The notes under the pieces were generated by a model. The model had not been told where the DNA came from, did no database searches, and was given only the letters and a program-made list of their open reading frames with translations. The position numbers and the translations under genes are program-made. From Candidatus Symbiopectobacterium endolongispinus (GTDB lineage: Bacteria > Pseudomonadota > Gammaproteobacteria > Enterobacterales > Enterobacteriaceae), in the NCBI RefSeq assembly GCF_018777385.1, contig NZ_JAFJYB010000001.1, forward strand, positions 868,001 to 932,000: 64,000 bases of DNA, written 5' to 3'. Positions 11,457 through 21,598 of this stretch are shown in pieces; position 1 is the stretch's first letter; every line of letters begins with the position of its first letter.

Positions 11457-12203
11457 CTACATAAATAAATAGAAATCCTTGGTCAATGCGCGAAAATCAT
11501 AAGAGTAGCTGCCATCTTCTGCGCGGACAATCAACGTTCGCCTCTCGCAGGGGCCCGCTTGCTTCGTCAGGGTCAACAGTTCCCGATGCGGTTGGCCCTC
11601 TGCCCTCTCACGTACGGCCAGTCGCTGACGTATCGACCACCCTTGTTGGCATGCCGTGCTGCAAAAATCACTGGCAACCTGACTCGGTAGCACCACACAA
11701 AAGCGCCCTTCCGGCTCCAGCAGCTTGGCAGCACAGTGGAGTAAGGTTTCATGGGACAAACTCTCTGTATAACGGACCGTGCTGCGCGCCTCGGTCCGAC
11801 ATGCACTGCCCGGTGCAAAATAAGGAGGATTACTGACAATCAACGCATAGCGTGATGCTGTTTGTGCCGTAAACGTCTCAATATCACGGTTTACCACGGT
11901 AATACGTGATGCCCACGGTGAGATCTGACGATTCTCTTGTGCCTGTGTGCTGGCTTCGCGCTCTACCTCAACCGCATCGATCGTCACCGAGTCTGGGCTA
12001 CGCTGTGCCAACATCAGGGTGATAATGCCGGAACCATATCCAATATCCAGCACACAGCCGGTTTGCGGCACTGGAGCCCAGGCACCGAGCAGGATGGCAT
12101 CCGTACCCACTTTCATCGCACAACGATCGTGCGCGACAAAAAATTGTTTAAACGTGAACCCGTTGCGCCGCAATGTTTGTGATCGCGCTGCGTGCTGATG
12201 CAT
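11457..12203 (-). CDS. trmN6: tRNA1(Val) (adenine37-N6)-methyltransferase TrmN6
   Basis: TrmN6 (YfiC) methylates A37 of tRNA-Val using S-adenosylmethionine. Start 12203 (MHQHAARSQTLRRNGFTFKQ) is preceded by a good ribosome site (GGAGG, 10-11 bases upstream); the frame to 12281 adds residues without similarity. Motif I is LDIGYGSGI (near 52-60) and the N6-adenine methylase motif NPPYF is near 124. Length is 248 aa, as in the family. It is divergent from srmB, as in E. coli. No lesion is seen. Confidence 0.93.
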   Translation of the reverse strand: MHQHAARSQTLRRNGFTFKQFFVAHDRCAMKVGTDAILLGAWAPVPQTGCVLDIGYGSGIITLMLAQRSPDSVTIDAVEVEREASTQAQENRQISPWASRITVVNRDIETFTAQTASRYALIVSNPPYFAPGSACRTEARSTVRYTESLSHETLLHCAAKLLEPEGRFCVVLPSQVASDFCSTACQQGWSIRQRLAVRERAEGQPHRELLTLTKQAGPCERRTLIVRAEDGSYSYDFRALTKDFYLFM

Positions 12204-12354
12204 GATGTGCTGCTCCTCCGGAAACCCGCCGTAGCATAAGGGAATCCCTGCAACAGGGAAAGCATCCCGCCGACAGGACACCGAGGCGGTGTAAACAGAT
12301 GATGAAGTGTACGCGTAATGCGTCTATAATCAGCGCCCCAAATAGAGGTAGACC

Positions 12355-13692
12355 ATGACTGCAACCCAATTTTCCGATCTTGATCTTGATGAAAGCCTGC
12401 TAGATGCCTTGCGCGATATGGGCTACGAGCGCCCAACCGCCATTCAACTCGCGGCGATCCCACCCGCCATGGACGGGAAAGATGTCCTTGGATCCGCGCC
12501 AACAGGAACAGGAAAAACAGCAGTCTATCTGCTGACGGTGTTGCAGCATCTGATTGACTTTCCTCGTAAAAAATCAGGTCCACCGCGTATTCTGATCGTA
12601 ACGCCCACGCGTGAACTGGCGATGCAGGTGGCCGAGCAGGCTAAAGCGTTGGCGGCGCACACCCATCTGGACGTAGCAACCATTACTGGCGGTGTGGCCT
12701 ACATGAACCACGCTGAAGTCTTCAGCGAGAATCAGGATATTGTGGTGGCGACAACGGGGCGCCTGCTTCAATACATCAAAGAAGAAAACTTTGACTGTCG
12801 CGCAGTGGAAACGCTGATTCTGGACGAAGCAGATCGTATGCTCGACATGGGATTTGCTCAGGATATCGAACATATTGCTGGTGAAACCCGCTGGCGCACA
12901 CAAACTTTGCTGTTTTCCGCCACGCTGGAAGGCAATGCCGTCAAAGATTTCGCAGAGCGACTGTTGAAAGAACCGGTTGAGATTGAAGCCGACCCTTCAC
13001 GGCGTGAGCGTAAAAAGATTCCGCAATGGTTTTACCGCGCTGATGATACTGAGCATAAAACCGCGCTGCTGGCACATTTGCTGAAACAGCCGGAAACCAC
13101 CCGAGCCATTGTGTTTGTGCGTAAGCGCGAGCGCGTGCATGAACTTGCAGCCTGGTTACGTGAAGCGGGTATCAACAGTTGCCATCTGGAAGGCGAGATG
13201 GTGCAAGCCAAACGCAATCAGGCCATCACGCGCCTGAGCGAGGGACTGGTCAATGTATTGATTGCCACAGACGTTGCTGCACGCGGGTTGGACATCAATG
13301 ATGTTAGTCATGTCTTCAACTTTGACTTGCCACTGACGGCTGATATCTACTTGCACCGTATCGGGCGTACCGGACGCGCTGGCAAAAAAGGGTGTGCCAT
13401 CTCACTGGTGGAAGCCCACGATCACTTGCTGCTTGGCAAGATCAGACGTTACTTAAATGAGCCGTTGAAAGCGCGCGTCATTGATGAGTTGCGTCCAAAA
13501 ACCAAAGCGCCAAGCGAAAAAACCAACGGTAAGCCGTCGAAAAAAGTACTGGCTAAGCGTGCTGAAGAGAAGAAAAAGAAGAAAGAGAAAGAAAAAACCA
13601 AGATGAAAGTGCGCCACCGCGACAGCAAGAATGTAGGGAAGCGCCGCCAGCCTTCGCAGAAAACTGACGATACGCCTTCAGGCACAGAGTAA
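12355..13692 (+). CDS. srmB: DEAD-box RNA helicase SrmB
   Basis: SrmB is an ATP-dependent RNA helicase for early 50S assembly. The motifs are APTGTGKT (near 48), PTRELAMQ (near 84), DEAD (near 158), SAT (near 189) and RIGRTGR (near 336). The C-terminal 70 residues are very lysine-rich, as in E. coli SrmB (444 aa); this one has 445. It is followed by a strong terminator shared with convergent grcA. Confidence 0.97.
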   Translation: MTATQFSDLDLDESLLDALRDMGYERPTAIQLAAIPPAMDGKDVLGSAPTGTGKTAVYLLTVLQHLIDFPRKKSGPPRILIVTPTRELAMQVAEQAKALAAHTHLDVATITGGVAYMNHAEVFSENQDIVVATTGRLLQYIKEENFDCRAVETLILDEADRMLDMGFAQDIEHIAGETRWRTQTLLFSATLEGNAVKDFAERLLKEPVEIEADPSRRERKKIPQWFYRADDTEHKTALLAHLLKQPETTRAIVFVRKRERVHELAAWLREAGINSCHLEGEMVQAKRNQAITRLSEGLVNVLIATDVAARGLDINDVSHVFNFDLPLTADIYLHRIGRTGRAGKKGCAISLVEAHDHLLLGKIRRYLNEPLKARVIDELRPKTKAPSEKTNGKPSKKVLAKRAEEKKKKKEKEKTKMKVRHRDSKNVGKRRQPSQKTDDTPSGTE

Positions 13693-13744
13693 TTCTGTTT
13701 CGATACCGTCTCCCGGCACAAACGCCGGGAACAAACCAGAGCAC

Positions 13745-13771
13745 AAAAAAAGGAGCTTTCGCTCCTTTTTT
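13745..13771. terminator. Bidirectional terminator between srmB and grcA
   Basis: A run of A, a GGAGC-TTTC-GCTCC stem and a run of T form a symmetric Rho-independent terminator. It can serve srmB on the plus strand and grcA on the minus strand. Confidence 0.9.
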
Positions 13772-13793
13772 ATTACGGCAACCGTACGTACGA

Positions 13794-14175
13794 TTACAGG
13801 CTTTCAGTGAAAGTACGCGTGATCACGTCACGTTGCTGTTCTGGGGTCAGTGAGTTGAAACGCACTGCATAACCAGAAACACGGATGGTCAACTGCGGGT
13901 ATTTTTCCGGGTGTTTTACCGCATCTTCCAGCGTTTCACGGCGCAAAACGTTCACGTTCAGGTGTTGCCCCCCTTCCACACACTTCCTGTTTGATTTCCA
14001 ACGGAACTTCACGATATTCAAACTGCCCCAAATCGCTAACCGGAACGATTTGATCTTCGCTGTAATCCGCTTTTGCGCAAACGCAGCGTGCTTCTGATTT
14101 TTCTTCATCGAGCAGCCAGAAAGAGTTAACCAGAGCGTTATTGTTAGCTTTAGTAATTTGAATGCCAGTAACCAT
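13794..14175 (-). pseudogene. grcA: grcA (yfiD), frameshifted glycyl radical cofactor
   Basis: GrcA is a spare glycyl-radical domain that repairs pyruvate formate-lyase after oxygen damage. The N-terminal half ([20 protein letters not shown] from 14175, preceded by a CGGAGG ribosome site) and the C-terminal half ([20 protein letters not shown] through RVSGYAVRF, the radical loop) are nearly identical to E. coli. They lie in different frames. The break is near 13975-13985, before VEGGQ, and is a net loss of 2 or gain of 1 base. Two FNR boxes upstream are still perfectly arranged, so the gene died recently or the break is a sequencing error. Confidence 0.85.
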
Positions 14176-14310
14176 AATTGCCTCCGTAAAACAGCAGAAT
14201 CGTGTCTGAACCTGAGAAGGGTTGCAGTACTCACCAACACGAGGTTTTAACCACAAAATGAAATTCACTTACCTTGTGTAGTTATATACCAGTACCTTAG
14301 CCGCCAATCT

Positions 14311-14324
14311 TTGATTTAAATCAA
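14311..14324 (-). promoter_or_regulatory. FNR box 1 (proximal) of grcA
   Basis: TTGATTTAAATCAA is a perfect match to the FNR consensus TTGAT-N4-ATCAA. If centred at -40.5, transcription would start near 14277, just after a TATATA-like -10 at 14283-14288. Confidence 0.88.
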
Positions 14325-14363
14325 TTAATTCAGGGTGTAAAAATCAGACGCAACAGCAATTAA

Positions 14364-14377
14364 TTGTTTTACATCAA
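14364..14377 (-). promoter_or_regulatory. FNR box 2 (distal) of grcA
   Basis: TTGTTTTACATCAA matches the FNR consensus at 9 of 10 defined positions. Its centre is exactly 53 bases from that of box 1. This is the spacing of the -40.5 and -93.5 FNR sites known at E. coli yfiD. Confidence 0.82.
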
Positions 14378-14535
14378 TTTTAACCAAAAGATGTGATGCG
14401 ATTTTTTTTGTAAATTTTCAACTTTTTTATAATTTTCACTTCATTACCATCAACTTTCCCGCCACAGTGTTTTACCTTGAGAGCAGAGATCGGTAAGCTA
14501 CAGCCCTCTTTCACAACACCCGTATCGAGGACAGG

Positions 14536-15228
14536 ATGACAACCGAACTAACGTGGCATGACGTTTTGGCACAGGAAAAAGAGCAGCCTTATTTTGTGCA
14601 AACGTTGACGTTTGTCGGCAATGCCCGCGCCGAAGGAAAGGTAATTTATCCCCCGCAGAAAGATGTGTTTAATGCCTTTCGCTATACGGAGTTCAATCAG
14701 GTCAAGGTGGTGATCCTGGGACAAGACCCCTATCACGGGCCTAGTCAAGCGCACGGCCTGTCATTCTCCGTCCGCCCTGGCATTCCCGCACCGCCGTCAT
14801 TAATGAACATGTACAAAGAGCTGGCGAACGATATTCCCGGTTTTACGATCCCTCAGCATGGTTGCCTGCAAAGCTGGGCGGAGCAAGGTGTACTGCTGTT
14901 AAACACCGTGTTAACGGTGGAGGCAGGTCAGGCGCATTCCCACGCCAACCTCGGCTGGGAAACCTTTACCGATCGCGTGATTAGTGCATTGAATGAAAAG
15001 CGTGATGGCATCGTGTTTCTGCTGTGGGGAGCACACGCGCAGAGAAAAGGCAGCATTATCGACACGCAGCGCCATCATGTGCTGAAATCCCCGCACCCGT
15101 CGCCGTTGTCTGCACACCGTGGCTTTCTGGGCTGTCGCCTCTTTTCCAAGACGAATCAATTCCTGATACAGCAGGGGCAGTCGCCAATTGATTGGATGCC
15201 ACGGCTACCGGGTTCAGCAGATCAGTAA
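14536..15228 (+). CDS. ung: Uracil-DNA glycosylase
   Basis: Ung excises uracil from DNA. The water-activating loop GQDPYHGP with Asp64 and the late [11 protein letters not shown] motif (catalytic His near 187) are intact. Length is 230 aa against 229 in E. coli. It lies next to grcA and divergent from it, as in E. coli. No lesion is seen. Confidence 0.97.
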   Translation: MTTELTWHDVLAQEKEQPYFVQTLTFVGNARAEGKVIYPPQKDVFNAFRYTEFNQVKVVILGQDPYHGPSQAHGLSFSVRPGIPAPPSLMNMYKELANDIPGFTIPQHGCLQSWAEQGVLLLNTVLTVEAGQAHSHANLGWETFTDRVISALNEKRDGIVFLLWGAHAQRKGSIIDTQRHHVLKSPHPSPLSAHRGFLGCRLFSKTNQFLIQQGQSPIDWMPRLPGSADQ

Positions 15229-15354
15229 TGCCATCGGTTCGCAAGCCGCGCCACAGCAATACAAAGCGCTTACGAACTGAGCTCTATATGAGAATTGACT
15301 ACGCCATAGCGATGGTCTTAGGGACAAAACAGGGGAAATAAAAACAATAAGGAG

Positions 15355-15430
<76 letters not shown>

Positions 15431-15609
15431 ATTACATCAGACAGTGACACCGATTGTCTGTGTGAACGGCCCGAATAATATGCAACCCGCTCAGGTGTGT
15501 CAACGGCTAAATCTCTTTCTGCCGTCAACCGCTGAAAAAGCCGCCAGCACGCCGATTTTATCAACGCTTGTGGCGTAATACCGCGCACAAGAACAGAAAA
15601 ACGCTGGTA

Positions 15610-15632
15610 ATGATAACGGGTTTTATTATCAT
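15610..15632. promoter_or_regulatory. Fur-like inverted repeat upstream of esterase gene
   Basis: ATGATAA (15610-15616) and TTATCAT (15626-15632) form an inverted repeat 36 bases before the start of a putative siderophore esterase gene. Fur sites are built from GATAAT-type repeats, but the spacing here is not canonical, so this is a weak call. Confidence 0.35.
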
Positions 15633-15667
15633 CTTTTATTCGTTCATCAGAACCTTAACAGGTCGTT

Positions 15668-16553
15668 ATGCGCTATTTGCCCGTTGTGCTTATTACTCTG
15701 ATCGCCTCCAGCCTTTTGCCCGCACGGGCACAGCCCCCTGTCGCCACGCTCTCTGAAAACGCCAAGCGCTACTTCAGCATTGAGCAGCACGGTATGGAAA
15801 GCACCCGCCGGCTTCAGTACCGTGTCTTTATCGCTACGCCGCGTGATATCGCCGCACAGGAGAAACGTCCAGTGCTCTATGTACTGGACGCCAATGCCCA
15901 GTTCCCGCTGGCGGTCAACAGTTATACCCCCAGCACAGGGGCCAGCGCCTGTGATTGTTGGCATCGGCTATCACATTGATCAAGGTTATGACATTCCTGC
16001 CCGCACCCGCGACTACACGCCTCCGGCCCCGACAATCGACTCGGATTTTGGTGCAGGAGGGGAAGCAGAGCAGTTTTATCAGTTTATCCAACACAGTGTG
16101 AAACCGTGGGTAGAAGCACGAGTCCCGGTTAATCCACAGCAGCAGACACTCGCCGGTCACTCCTTTGGTGGGTTATTCGTACTGTTTACCCTGTTTAATC
16201 ATGGGGAATCTTTCCAGCGCTATCTGGCCGCCTGCCCGTCTATCTGGTGGGGAGACGACGTGGTCATCCCCAAACGTTCACCACTGCTTACGGCACAACC
16301 TACGTCAATCACGATAAGCGTGGGCGAATATGAAGAGAAGCCCCCCAAGGCCGATCCCAACCAACCGGTCGATCCGAAACGTGCCAAGCGTCAGGCGCAG
16401 CGCACCATGGTGACCAAAGCGCGCGACCTGGCGGCGCAATTGCACACCGAAAACCCCGCAGCCAACTTTATCCTGTTCGAAGGTAAACACCATGGTAGCG
16501 TGATCCCCGATGCAATGGCAAAGGCGGTAGAAGTGGCCATTCAGCCACAATGA
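15668..16553 (+). pseudogene. IroE/Fes-like periplasmic esterase, frameshifted
   Basis: This is an alpha/beta-hydrolase of the Fes/IroE type, a family that includes enzymes hydrolysing catecholate siderophore esters. A signal peptide (MRYLPVVLITLIASSLLPARA) is followed by the VLYVLDANAQFPL strand. The frame then shifts in the CCCCCAGCACAGGGGCC stretch near 15928-15945 and continues as PVIVGIGYHIDQGYDIPART and the nucleophile elbow GHSFGGL (Ser), ending with a likely catalytic His in EGKHHGS. One base explains the break. Whether its substrate was a siderophore cannot be told from sequence alone. Confidence 0.75.
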
Positions 16554-16580
16554 GCTCAGGATTGATTTGCGTTCGTGAAT

Positions 16581-16632
16581 AAAAAAACGCCCCGGCGGCG
16601 AACTCCCGAAAAGGAGGGCCACACGGGGCGTT
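16581..16632 (-). terminator. gltX terminator
   Basis: AACGCCCCG (16586-16594) pairs with CGGGGCGTT (16624-16632) around a 29-base loop. On the minus strand the stem is followed by a T run (A run at 16581-16587). It ends 23 bases after the gltX stop codon. Confidence 0.75.
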
Positions 16633-16654
16633 AACCGATCGCTGGGTTATGCGA

Positions 16655-18061
16655 TTATTGCTGCGCTTCACGCTCAGCGATAAAGGCCAATGCTTTATCG
16701 ATGCGTGCCAATGCACGTTGCTGACCCACCGCGTGTACCGTAACATCGACGCCAGATGATTGGCCCACGCCAGTTACCGCCACACGCAGCGGCATACCGA
16801 CTTTACCCATGCCTTGTTGCAGTTCGTCCGCCGTGCCCTGAATGGCGTGATGAATGTTTTCCGCAATCCAGTCGCTGATAGCAGCAAGCTTCTCACGCAC
16901 CAATTCCAATGGCTGGCGAGCAACCGGACGCAAGTGTTTCTTGGCAGCATCGGCATCAAACTCGGCAAAATCTTCATAGAAATAACGGCAGGACGCCGCA
17001 ATCTCTTTCAGTGTTTTGCAGCGCTCTCCCAACAGCGTCACCAGTTCGCATAGTTGCGGCCCGGTGCGGGTGTCGATCCCGGCTTGCTCAATGTGCCATG
17101 ACAGATGCGTTGCCACATATTCAGCTGGCAGATGATTGATATAGTGATGGTTCAGCCACTGCAACTTCTCGGTATTGAAGGCGCTGGCCGATTTGCTTAC
17201 GGCATCCAACGTAAACAGTTGCGTCATCTCATCAATGGAGAAAATTTCCTGATCGCCATGTGACCACCCCAAACGGACCAGATAGTTGAGCAGCGCTTCT
17301 GGCAGATAACCATCATCGCGATACTGCATCACGCCCACGGCACCATGGCGTTTGGACAGTTTTTTGCCATCATCGCCCAGGATCATCGACACATGGGCGT
17401 ATTCCGGCACCGGCGCACCCAACGCTTTCAGGATATTGATTTGGCGCGGGGTGTTGTTGATATGGTCTTCACCACGAATAACGTGCGTGATTTCCATATC
17501 CCAGTCGTCGATCACTACACAGAAGTTGTAGGTTGGTGAACCATCGGTACGGCGAATGATCAGATCGTCCAGTTCCTGATTGCTGAATTCGATCGGGCCA
17601 CGAATACGGTCGTTGAAAATCACAGAACCGTCTTGCGGATTACGAAAACGCACCACGTGAGGCTCATTATTGGCATGATGCGCATGAGAATCGCGACAGC
17701 AGCCGTCGTAGCGTGGTTTTTCACCCTTCGCCATTTGATCTTCACGCAGCGCTTCCAGACGCTCACGGCTGCAATAGCATTTGTAGGCGGTGCCCTGCAC
17801 CAGCATTTCATCAATCACCGCGTTGTAACGGTCAAAGCGCTTGGTCTGGTAGTACGGACCCTCATCCCAATCCAGGTTCAGCCAGTTCATGCCATCCATA
17901 ATGGCATCCTGCGTTGAACGCTCCAGGTCAGTGTCTTCGATACGCAAAACAAACTCACCCTGATGGTGACGGGCAAACAGCCAGGAGTAAAGCGCAGTAC
18001 GAGCGCCGCCGACATGCAAATAGCCAGTGGGGCTTGGCGCGAAACGAGTTTTGATTTTCAT
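16655..18061 (-). CDS. gltX: Glutamyl-tRNA synthetase
   Basis: GltX charges tRNA-Glu. The class I HIGH-type motif appears in [14 protein letters not shown] (residues 10-23) and the KMSKS-type motif as KLSKRHG (near 237). The Zn-binding region has [14 protein letters not shown] and two further cysteines. Length is 468 aa against 471 in E. coli. It is essential and intact, flanked by tRNA genes as in E. coli. Confidence 0.98.
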   Translation of the reverse strand: MKIKTRFAPSPTGYLHVGGARTALYSWLFARHHQGEFVLRIEDTDLERSTQDAIMDGMNWLNLDWDEGPYYQTKRFDRYNAVIDEMLVQGTAYKCYCSRERLEALREDQMAKGEKPRYDGCCRDSHAHHANNEPHVVRFRNPQDGSVIFNDRIRGPIEFSNQELDDLIIRRTDGSPTYNFCVVIDDWDMEITHVIRGEDHINNTPRQINILKALGAPVPEYAHVSMILGDDGKKLSKRHGAVGVMQYRDDGYLPEALLNYLVRLGWSHGDQEIFSIDEMTQLFTLDAVSKSASAFNTEKLQWLNHHYINHLPAEYVATHLSWHIEQAGIDTRTGPQLCELVTLLGERCKTLKEIAASCRYFYEDFAEFDADAAKKHLRPVARQPLELVREKLAAISDWIAENIHHAIQGTADELQQGMGKVGMPLRVAVTGVGQSSGVDVTVHAVGQQRALARIDKALAFIAEREAQQ

Positions 18062-18284
18062 TGGGATAATAAGCCTTGTTACTTAAGGGCGACTGGCAGA
18101 CACCAGCGACGGTTCCAGCCAAAAGTTGGCGATATTCTATCACTCTGCCCTGATTCCTCAACGCTGTAACCGCATTGCGTGTTGAATAGGACTAACAATA
18201 CGCCAAATTATTGACCACGAATGCCCAGAAAAACGACGTGTTGCCTAATTTTACAACGAACACGCATTTTGCATTTAAAAAGCG

Positions 18285-18312
18285 TTGACTCACTTTCAAC
18301 TATCCCTATAAT
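18285..18312 (+). promoter_or_regulatory. sigma-70 promoter of tRNA-Val/tRNA-Lys
   Basis: TTGACT (18285-18290) and a perfect TATAAT (18307-18312) are separated by 16 bases. They sit 18 bases before the mature tRNA-Val 5' end. Confidence 0.85.
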
Positions 18313-18329
18313 GCGATTCCACACAGCGA

Positions 18330-18405
18330 GGGTGATTAGCTCAGCTGGGAGAGCACCTCCCTTACAAGGAGGGGGTCGGCGGTTCGATCCCGTCATCACC
18401 CACCA
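18330..18405 (+). tRNA. tRNA-Val(TAC)
   Basis: GGGTGATTAGCTCAGCTGGG begins a 76-base tRNA with the anticodon stem CCTCC-CTTACAA-GGAGG, anticodon TAC, T loop TTCGATC and an encoded CCA. It matches E. coli valU-type genes, which lie in the same place next to gltX. Confidence 0.97.
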
Positions 18406-18412
18406 CTTCTGC

Positions 18413-18488
18413 GGGTCGTTAGCTCAGTCGGTAGAGCAGTTGACTTTTAATCAATTGGTCGCAGGTTCGAATCCTGCACGACCCGCCA
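18413..18488 (+). tRNA. tRNA-Lys(TTT)
   Basis: GGGTCGTTAGCTCAGTCGGT begins a 76-base tRNA with anticodon loop CTTTTAA (TTT), T loop TTCGAAT and an encoded CCA. It is 7 bases downstream of tRNA-Val and cotranscribed with it, like E. coli valUXY-lysV. Confidence 0.97.
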
Positions 18489-18759
18489 TTTCGCAGACCT
18501 CTCCTTTTTCTTTTAATACTTTCTCATCTGCATGAGATATCGCAACAAACACCGGTCAGTGCTTAGGCTTGGGCGAAAACGCCGTTAGCGTCGATCACAA
18601 TAGATGATCTCATCCCGATTAACCTTTCCCCTGCCATTTTAGTAGACCCTTTTAAAGTCGAAACATTACCCTTCGTTTAGATCAAAAGCGTTACTGTTGT
18701 GTAGATCATAGTCAGAATCAGTGATAAAATATCAAAAAATTAATAAAAACTATTATTTA

Positions 18760-19122
18760 ATGCTTAAATTATTCACTAAATATATGACCGTAGGGATTAT
18801 CAATACAATTATTCACTGGATTGTATTCGGTACTCTGGTTTATTTTGCGGCATACGATCAATCGATCGGAAACCTGATTGCATTTATGGTTGCAGTCACA
18901 TTTTCATTTTTTGCCAATGCAAAATTCACCTTTCAAGCCAGAGCTTCTGGTGGAAGATATTTTCTTTTCATTACTTTCATGGGGATACTGAGCTTTATTT
19001 CAGGTCAACTATCAGACCATTACAATATTTCCCCCTTGATCACAATGATTGAATTTTCTGCAATTAGCCTGGTTTGCGGTTTTTTCTATTCGAAGTTCAT
19101 TGTCTTTAGGAAAGATAAATGA
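18760..19122 (+). CDS. gtrA: GtrA-like bactoprenol-glucose flippase
   Basis: GtrA-family proteins are small polytopic membrane proteins that flip bactoprenol-phosphate-glucose across the inner membrane for O-antigen modification. Starting at 18760 ([20 protein letters not shown]) it is 120 aa, with four hydrophobic segments and the family end [21 protein letters not shown] at 18721 would add 13 polar residues and is less likely. The stop overlaps the gtrB start (ATGA). The cluster is much richer in A+T than its neighbours and sits just after tRNA-Lys, which suggests horizontal acquisition. Confidence 0.88.
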   Translation: MLKLFTKYMTVGIINTIIHWIVFGTLVYFAAYDQSIGNLIAFMVAVTFSFFANAKFTFQARASGGRYFLFITFMGILSFISGQLSDHYNISPLITMIEFSAISLVCGFFYSKFIVFRKDK

Positions 19123-20042
19123 AAATCTCACTGGTAGTTCATGTATTTAATGAGGCAGATACAATACCTATCTTTTATAAAGCAGTTAGAGAGATGGAAT
19201 CTTTCAGACAGCACCAAGTAGAAATTCTTTTCATTAACGATGGCAGCAGCGATGCTACATAGTCAATCATTAATGCACTCGCCGTGTCGGATGAATTAGT
19301 TATTCCACTGTCGTTCACTCGTAATTTTGGTAAAGAACCTGCTATTTTTGCAGGGTTAGAGAATGCAACCGGGGATGTCATTATTCTCATTGACGTTGAT
19401 CTTCAGGATCCGATTGAAATAATCCCTGCTCTTATTGAAAAATGGCAATGTGGAGCGGACATGGTTCTGGCTAAGCGCTCGGATCGCTCTACGGATGGTC
19501 ACTTAAAGCGAAAAACGGCAGAATGGTCCTATAAACTCCACAACAAAATTAGCACACCAAAGATCGAAGAAAATGTGGGTGACTTTCGTTTAATGTCTCG
19601 TGGCATTGTTGAAGGTATTAAGCTTATGCCGGAACGCAATCTTTTCATGAAAGGGATACTCTCTTAGGCAGGGGGTAAAACAGATATTGTTGAATACACT
19701 CGTGCTGAACGCGTTGCAGGAAACACAAAGTTTAATGGTTGGAAACTCTGGAACCTTGCTATTGAAGGCATTACCAGTTTCTCAACGATTCCATTAAGAG
19801 TGTGGACCTATATTGGCCTATTTGTAGCAGGATTATCCTTCCTTTATGGCTCCTGGATGGTTTTTAACACCCTTGTTTTCGGAAACCCCATGCGCGGTTA
19901 TCCTTCCCTCTTAGTTTCTATTTTGTTTCTCGGTGGTATTCAGCTTATAGGAATTGGGATTTTAGGAGAGTATATCGGAAGGATTTATGTAGCAGTAAAA
20001 CAAAGACCAAGATACATAATTAAAAAACAAGCACCAAAATGA
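19119..20042 (+). pseudogene. gtrB: gtrB (bactoprenol glucosyltransferase) with two amber codons
   Basis: GtrB transfers glucose from UDP-glucose to bactoprenol phosphate. From 19119 ([20 protein letters not shown]) the frame is unbroken to 20042 except for TAG at 19260-19262 (codon 48, where family members have Glu or similar) and TAG at 19665-19667 (codon 183, where they have Trp). The DVDLQDP metal motif, the RNFGKEPA segment and two C-terminal membrane helices are preserved. Only point mutations are needed, so decay is recent. It overlaps gtrA and gtrC by 4 bases each. Confidence 0.88.
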
Positions 20043-21598
20043 GATATATCAAAAAAATGAAAAAGACACTGACAATATTAATATCGGTTGTTATTTTTTT
20101 AGCAATATTTTTGATTGAGTGGTATACGCATATTCACTCAGATGATTATCACTATACACTGCTAGGCATATCTTTAGATACTCACTACAAACACTACATG
20201 ACATGGAGTGGGAGAGTGGTCGCTGATTACATCAGCACATTGTTACTATATCTCAACTCTCGTATTATCTACTCTATTTCAATTGCAACAGCCGTATTGT
20301 CTTTTTGCCTTTTCATTGCAAAAACCCCATCAGGTTCATTCAAATGGAATAAAAATGACAATATAATTATTCCATTAGTTTTTCTTACCTACTGGATAGC
20401 TAACCCTAATATTGGAGAGACAATATTCTGGGTTGTTGGTAGCGCCAATTATCACTGGACAAACCTTTTTGTTGCTGCATGGATATATGGAATAAGCTAC
20501 ACACTTCAAAATAATGATAAAAAAATCCGCATACTGATGGTAATCATCAGCCTATTAGCCGGATGCTCTAATGAAAGCGTGGCTCCATTCGTTATTAGAT
20601 TATCATTGTTAGTGATTTGTTATGATTTCTGGAAAAGAAAAAGCGTTGATATCAATAAGGTAATTTATACTTTCATGGCAGTTGTTGGGGCTTGCATACT
20701 CATTCTTGCACCCGGAAATTTTATCAGAGCAAAAGAAACCCCGGTTTGGTTAGGGAAATCATTTTTAGAAAAAATTGTCTTTCATTTTACAGAACGACTC
20801 TCTGGACATCTTGCCATGATATGTATTAGCTATGTTGTTTTAGCATTACTTGCTTTGATTGCAGTTATAAGTGCTCGCAAAGGTACACCTGTTTCTAGAA
20901 AAAGAATCTATGCGACTTATCTGATGATAGCGATTGCGGTGGGGACAAGCTTTATCATGTTCATCTCCCCCTCTTACCCAGATAGGGTAGTCAATGGAAC
21001 ATTGATGTTTCTTCTCTTTGCGGTATCCTTCCTTGGTCATGGTATCCTGGAAACGGCTGACAGAAGAAATCTTTTGAAGATCAATATTGTCACCTTTCTT
21101 TGTCTAGCAACCTTCTTATGGTCTTATTCGCTAATGTATAGCGCTTACACACGTGTTTATGTGCAAGACAAAGTAAGAATGAAGATCATTGCGGATGAAA
21201 TAGCCAAGAATCAAGAGAGTTTCCCCATTCCTGAGTTTTATTTCTCTAAACTCCAAAACAGCGGGGGGCATTTCGGCCTGTTCCATGCCCCAAATCTCTA
21301 TGGCCGATATTTTGGTGCAAAAGAGATTTTTAAAACCATTGTCAAATTTGACTACTCGGTCATGTACAGTGGCCAAAAAGGGGTTTTGGATGACCACACC
21401 CGTTACTACACCAATCAGTCTGGTGATTTTATGTTAGTGAGCGCTAAGCCACTAGAGGGAGAGATGGCGATAACGGTCAATGGCAACAAAGTGAGTTATA
21501 TGCTGGAGACATTTACCAAAGCAACAGTCAATGATGAATACTGGTATTATAAAAAAATACCCGCAGGACTGTTCGACGCCGTCAACATCGTCAAATAA
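20039..21598 (+). CDS. GtrC-like serotype-specific glucosyltransferase (DUF6056-type membrane protein)
   Basis: This 519-aa membrane protein is the third gene of a gtrABC-type cluster, where the variable third gene encodes the enzyme that moves glucose from bactoprenol to O-antigen in the periplasm. It has an N-terminal helix ([10 protein letters not shown]), the early acidic motif HSDDYHY (residues about 33-39), a region of about ten membrane helices to about residue 360 and a C-terminal periplasmic domain. The start overlaps the gtrB stop (ATGA). The HSDDY motif and topology fit DUF6056/GtrC-like enzymes; the actual linkage cannot be predicted. With gtrB broken its donor would be lost. Confidence 0.7.
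   Translation: MRYIKKMKKTLTILISVVIFLAIFLIEWYTHIHSDDYHYTLLGISLDTHYKHYMTWSGRVVADYISTLLLYLNSRIIYSISIATAVLSFCLFIAKTPSGSFKWNKNDNIIIPLVFLTYWIANPNIGETIFWVVGSANYHWTNLFVAAWIYGISYTLQNNDKKIRILMVIISLLAGCSNESVAPFVIRLSLLVICYDFWKRKSVDINKVIYTFMAVVGACILILAPGNFIRAKETPVWLGKSFLEKIVFHFTERLSGHLAMICISYVVLALLALIAVISARKGTPVSRKRIYATYLMIAIAVGTSFIMFISPSYPDRVVNGTLMFLLFAVSFLGHGILETADRRNLLKINIVTFLCLATFLWSYSLMYSAYTRVYVQDKVRMKIIADEIAKNQESFPIPEFYFSKLQNSGGHFGLFHAPNLYGRYFGAKEIFKTIVKFDYSVMYSGQKGVLDDHTRYYTNQSGDFMLVSAKPLEGEMAITVNGNKVSYMLETFTKATVNDEYWYYKKIPAGLFDAVNIVK

Noticed and set aside
11270-11464. 64-codon open frame in the rpoE-trmN6 spacer as a gene or nadB remnant
   Set aside because: No signal, motif or NadB similarity, and no convincing ribosome site.
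20846-21397. Minus-strand frames inside gtrC
   Set aside because: Shadow frames without family features; the plus-strand gene is continuous and coupled to gtrB.
18489-21598. gtr cluster as an intact prophage
   Set aside because: No integrase, structural gene or flanking att repeat was seen; only the three glucosylation genes are present.
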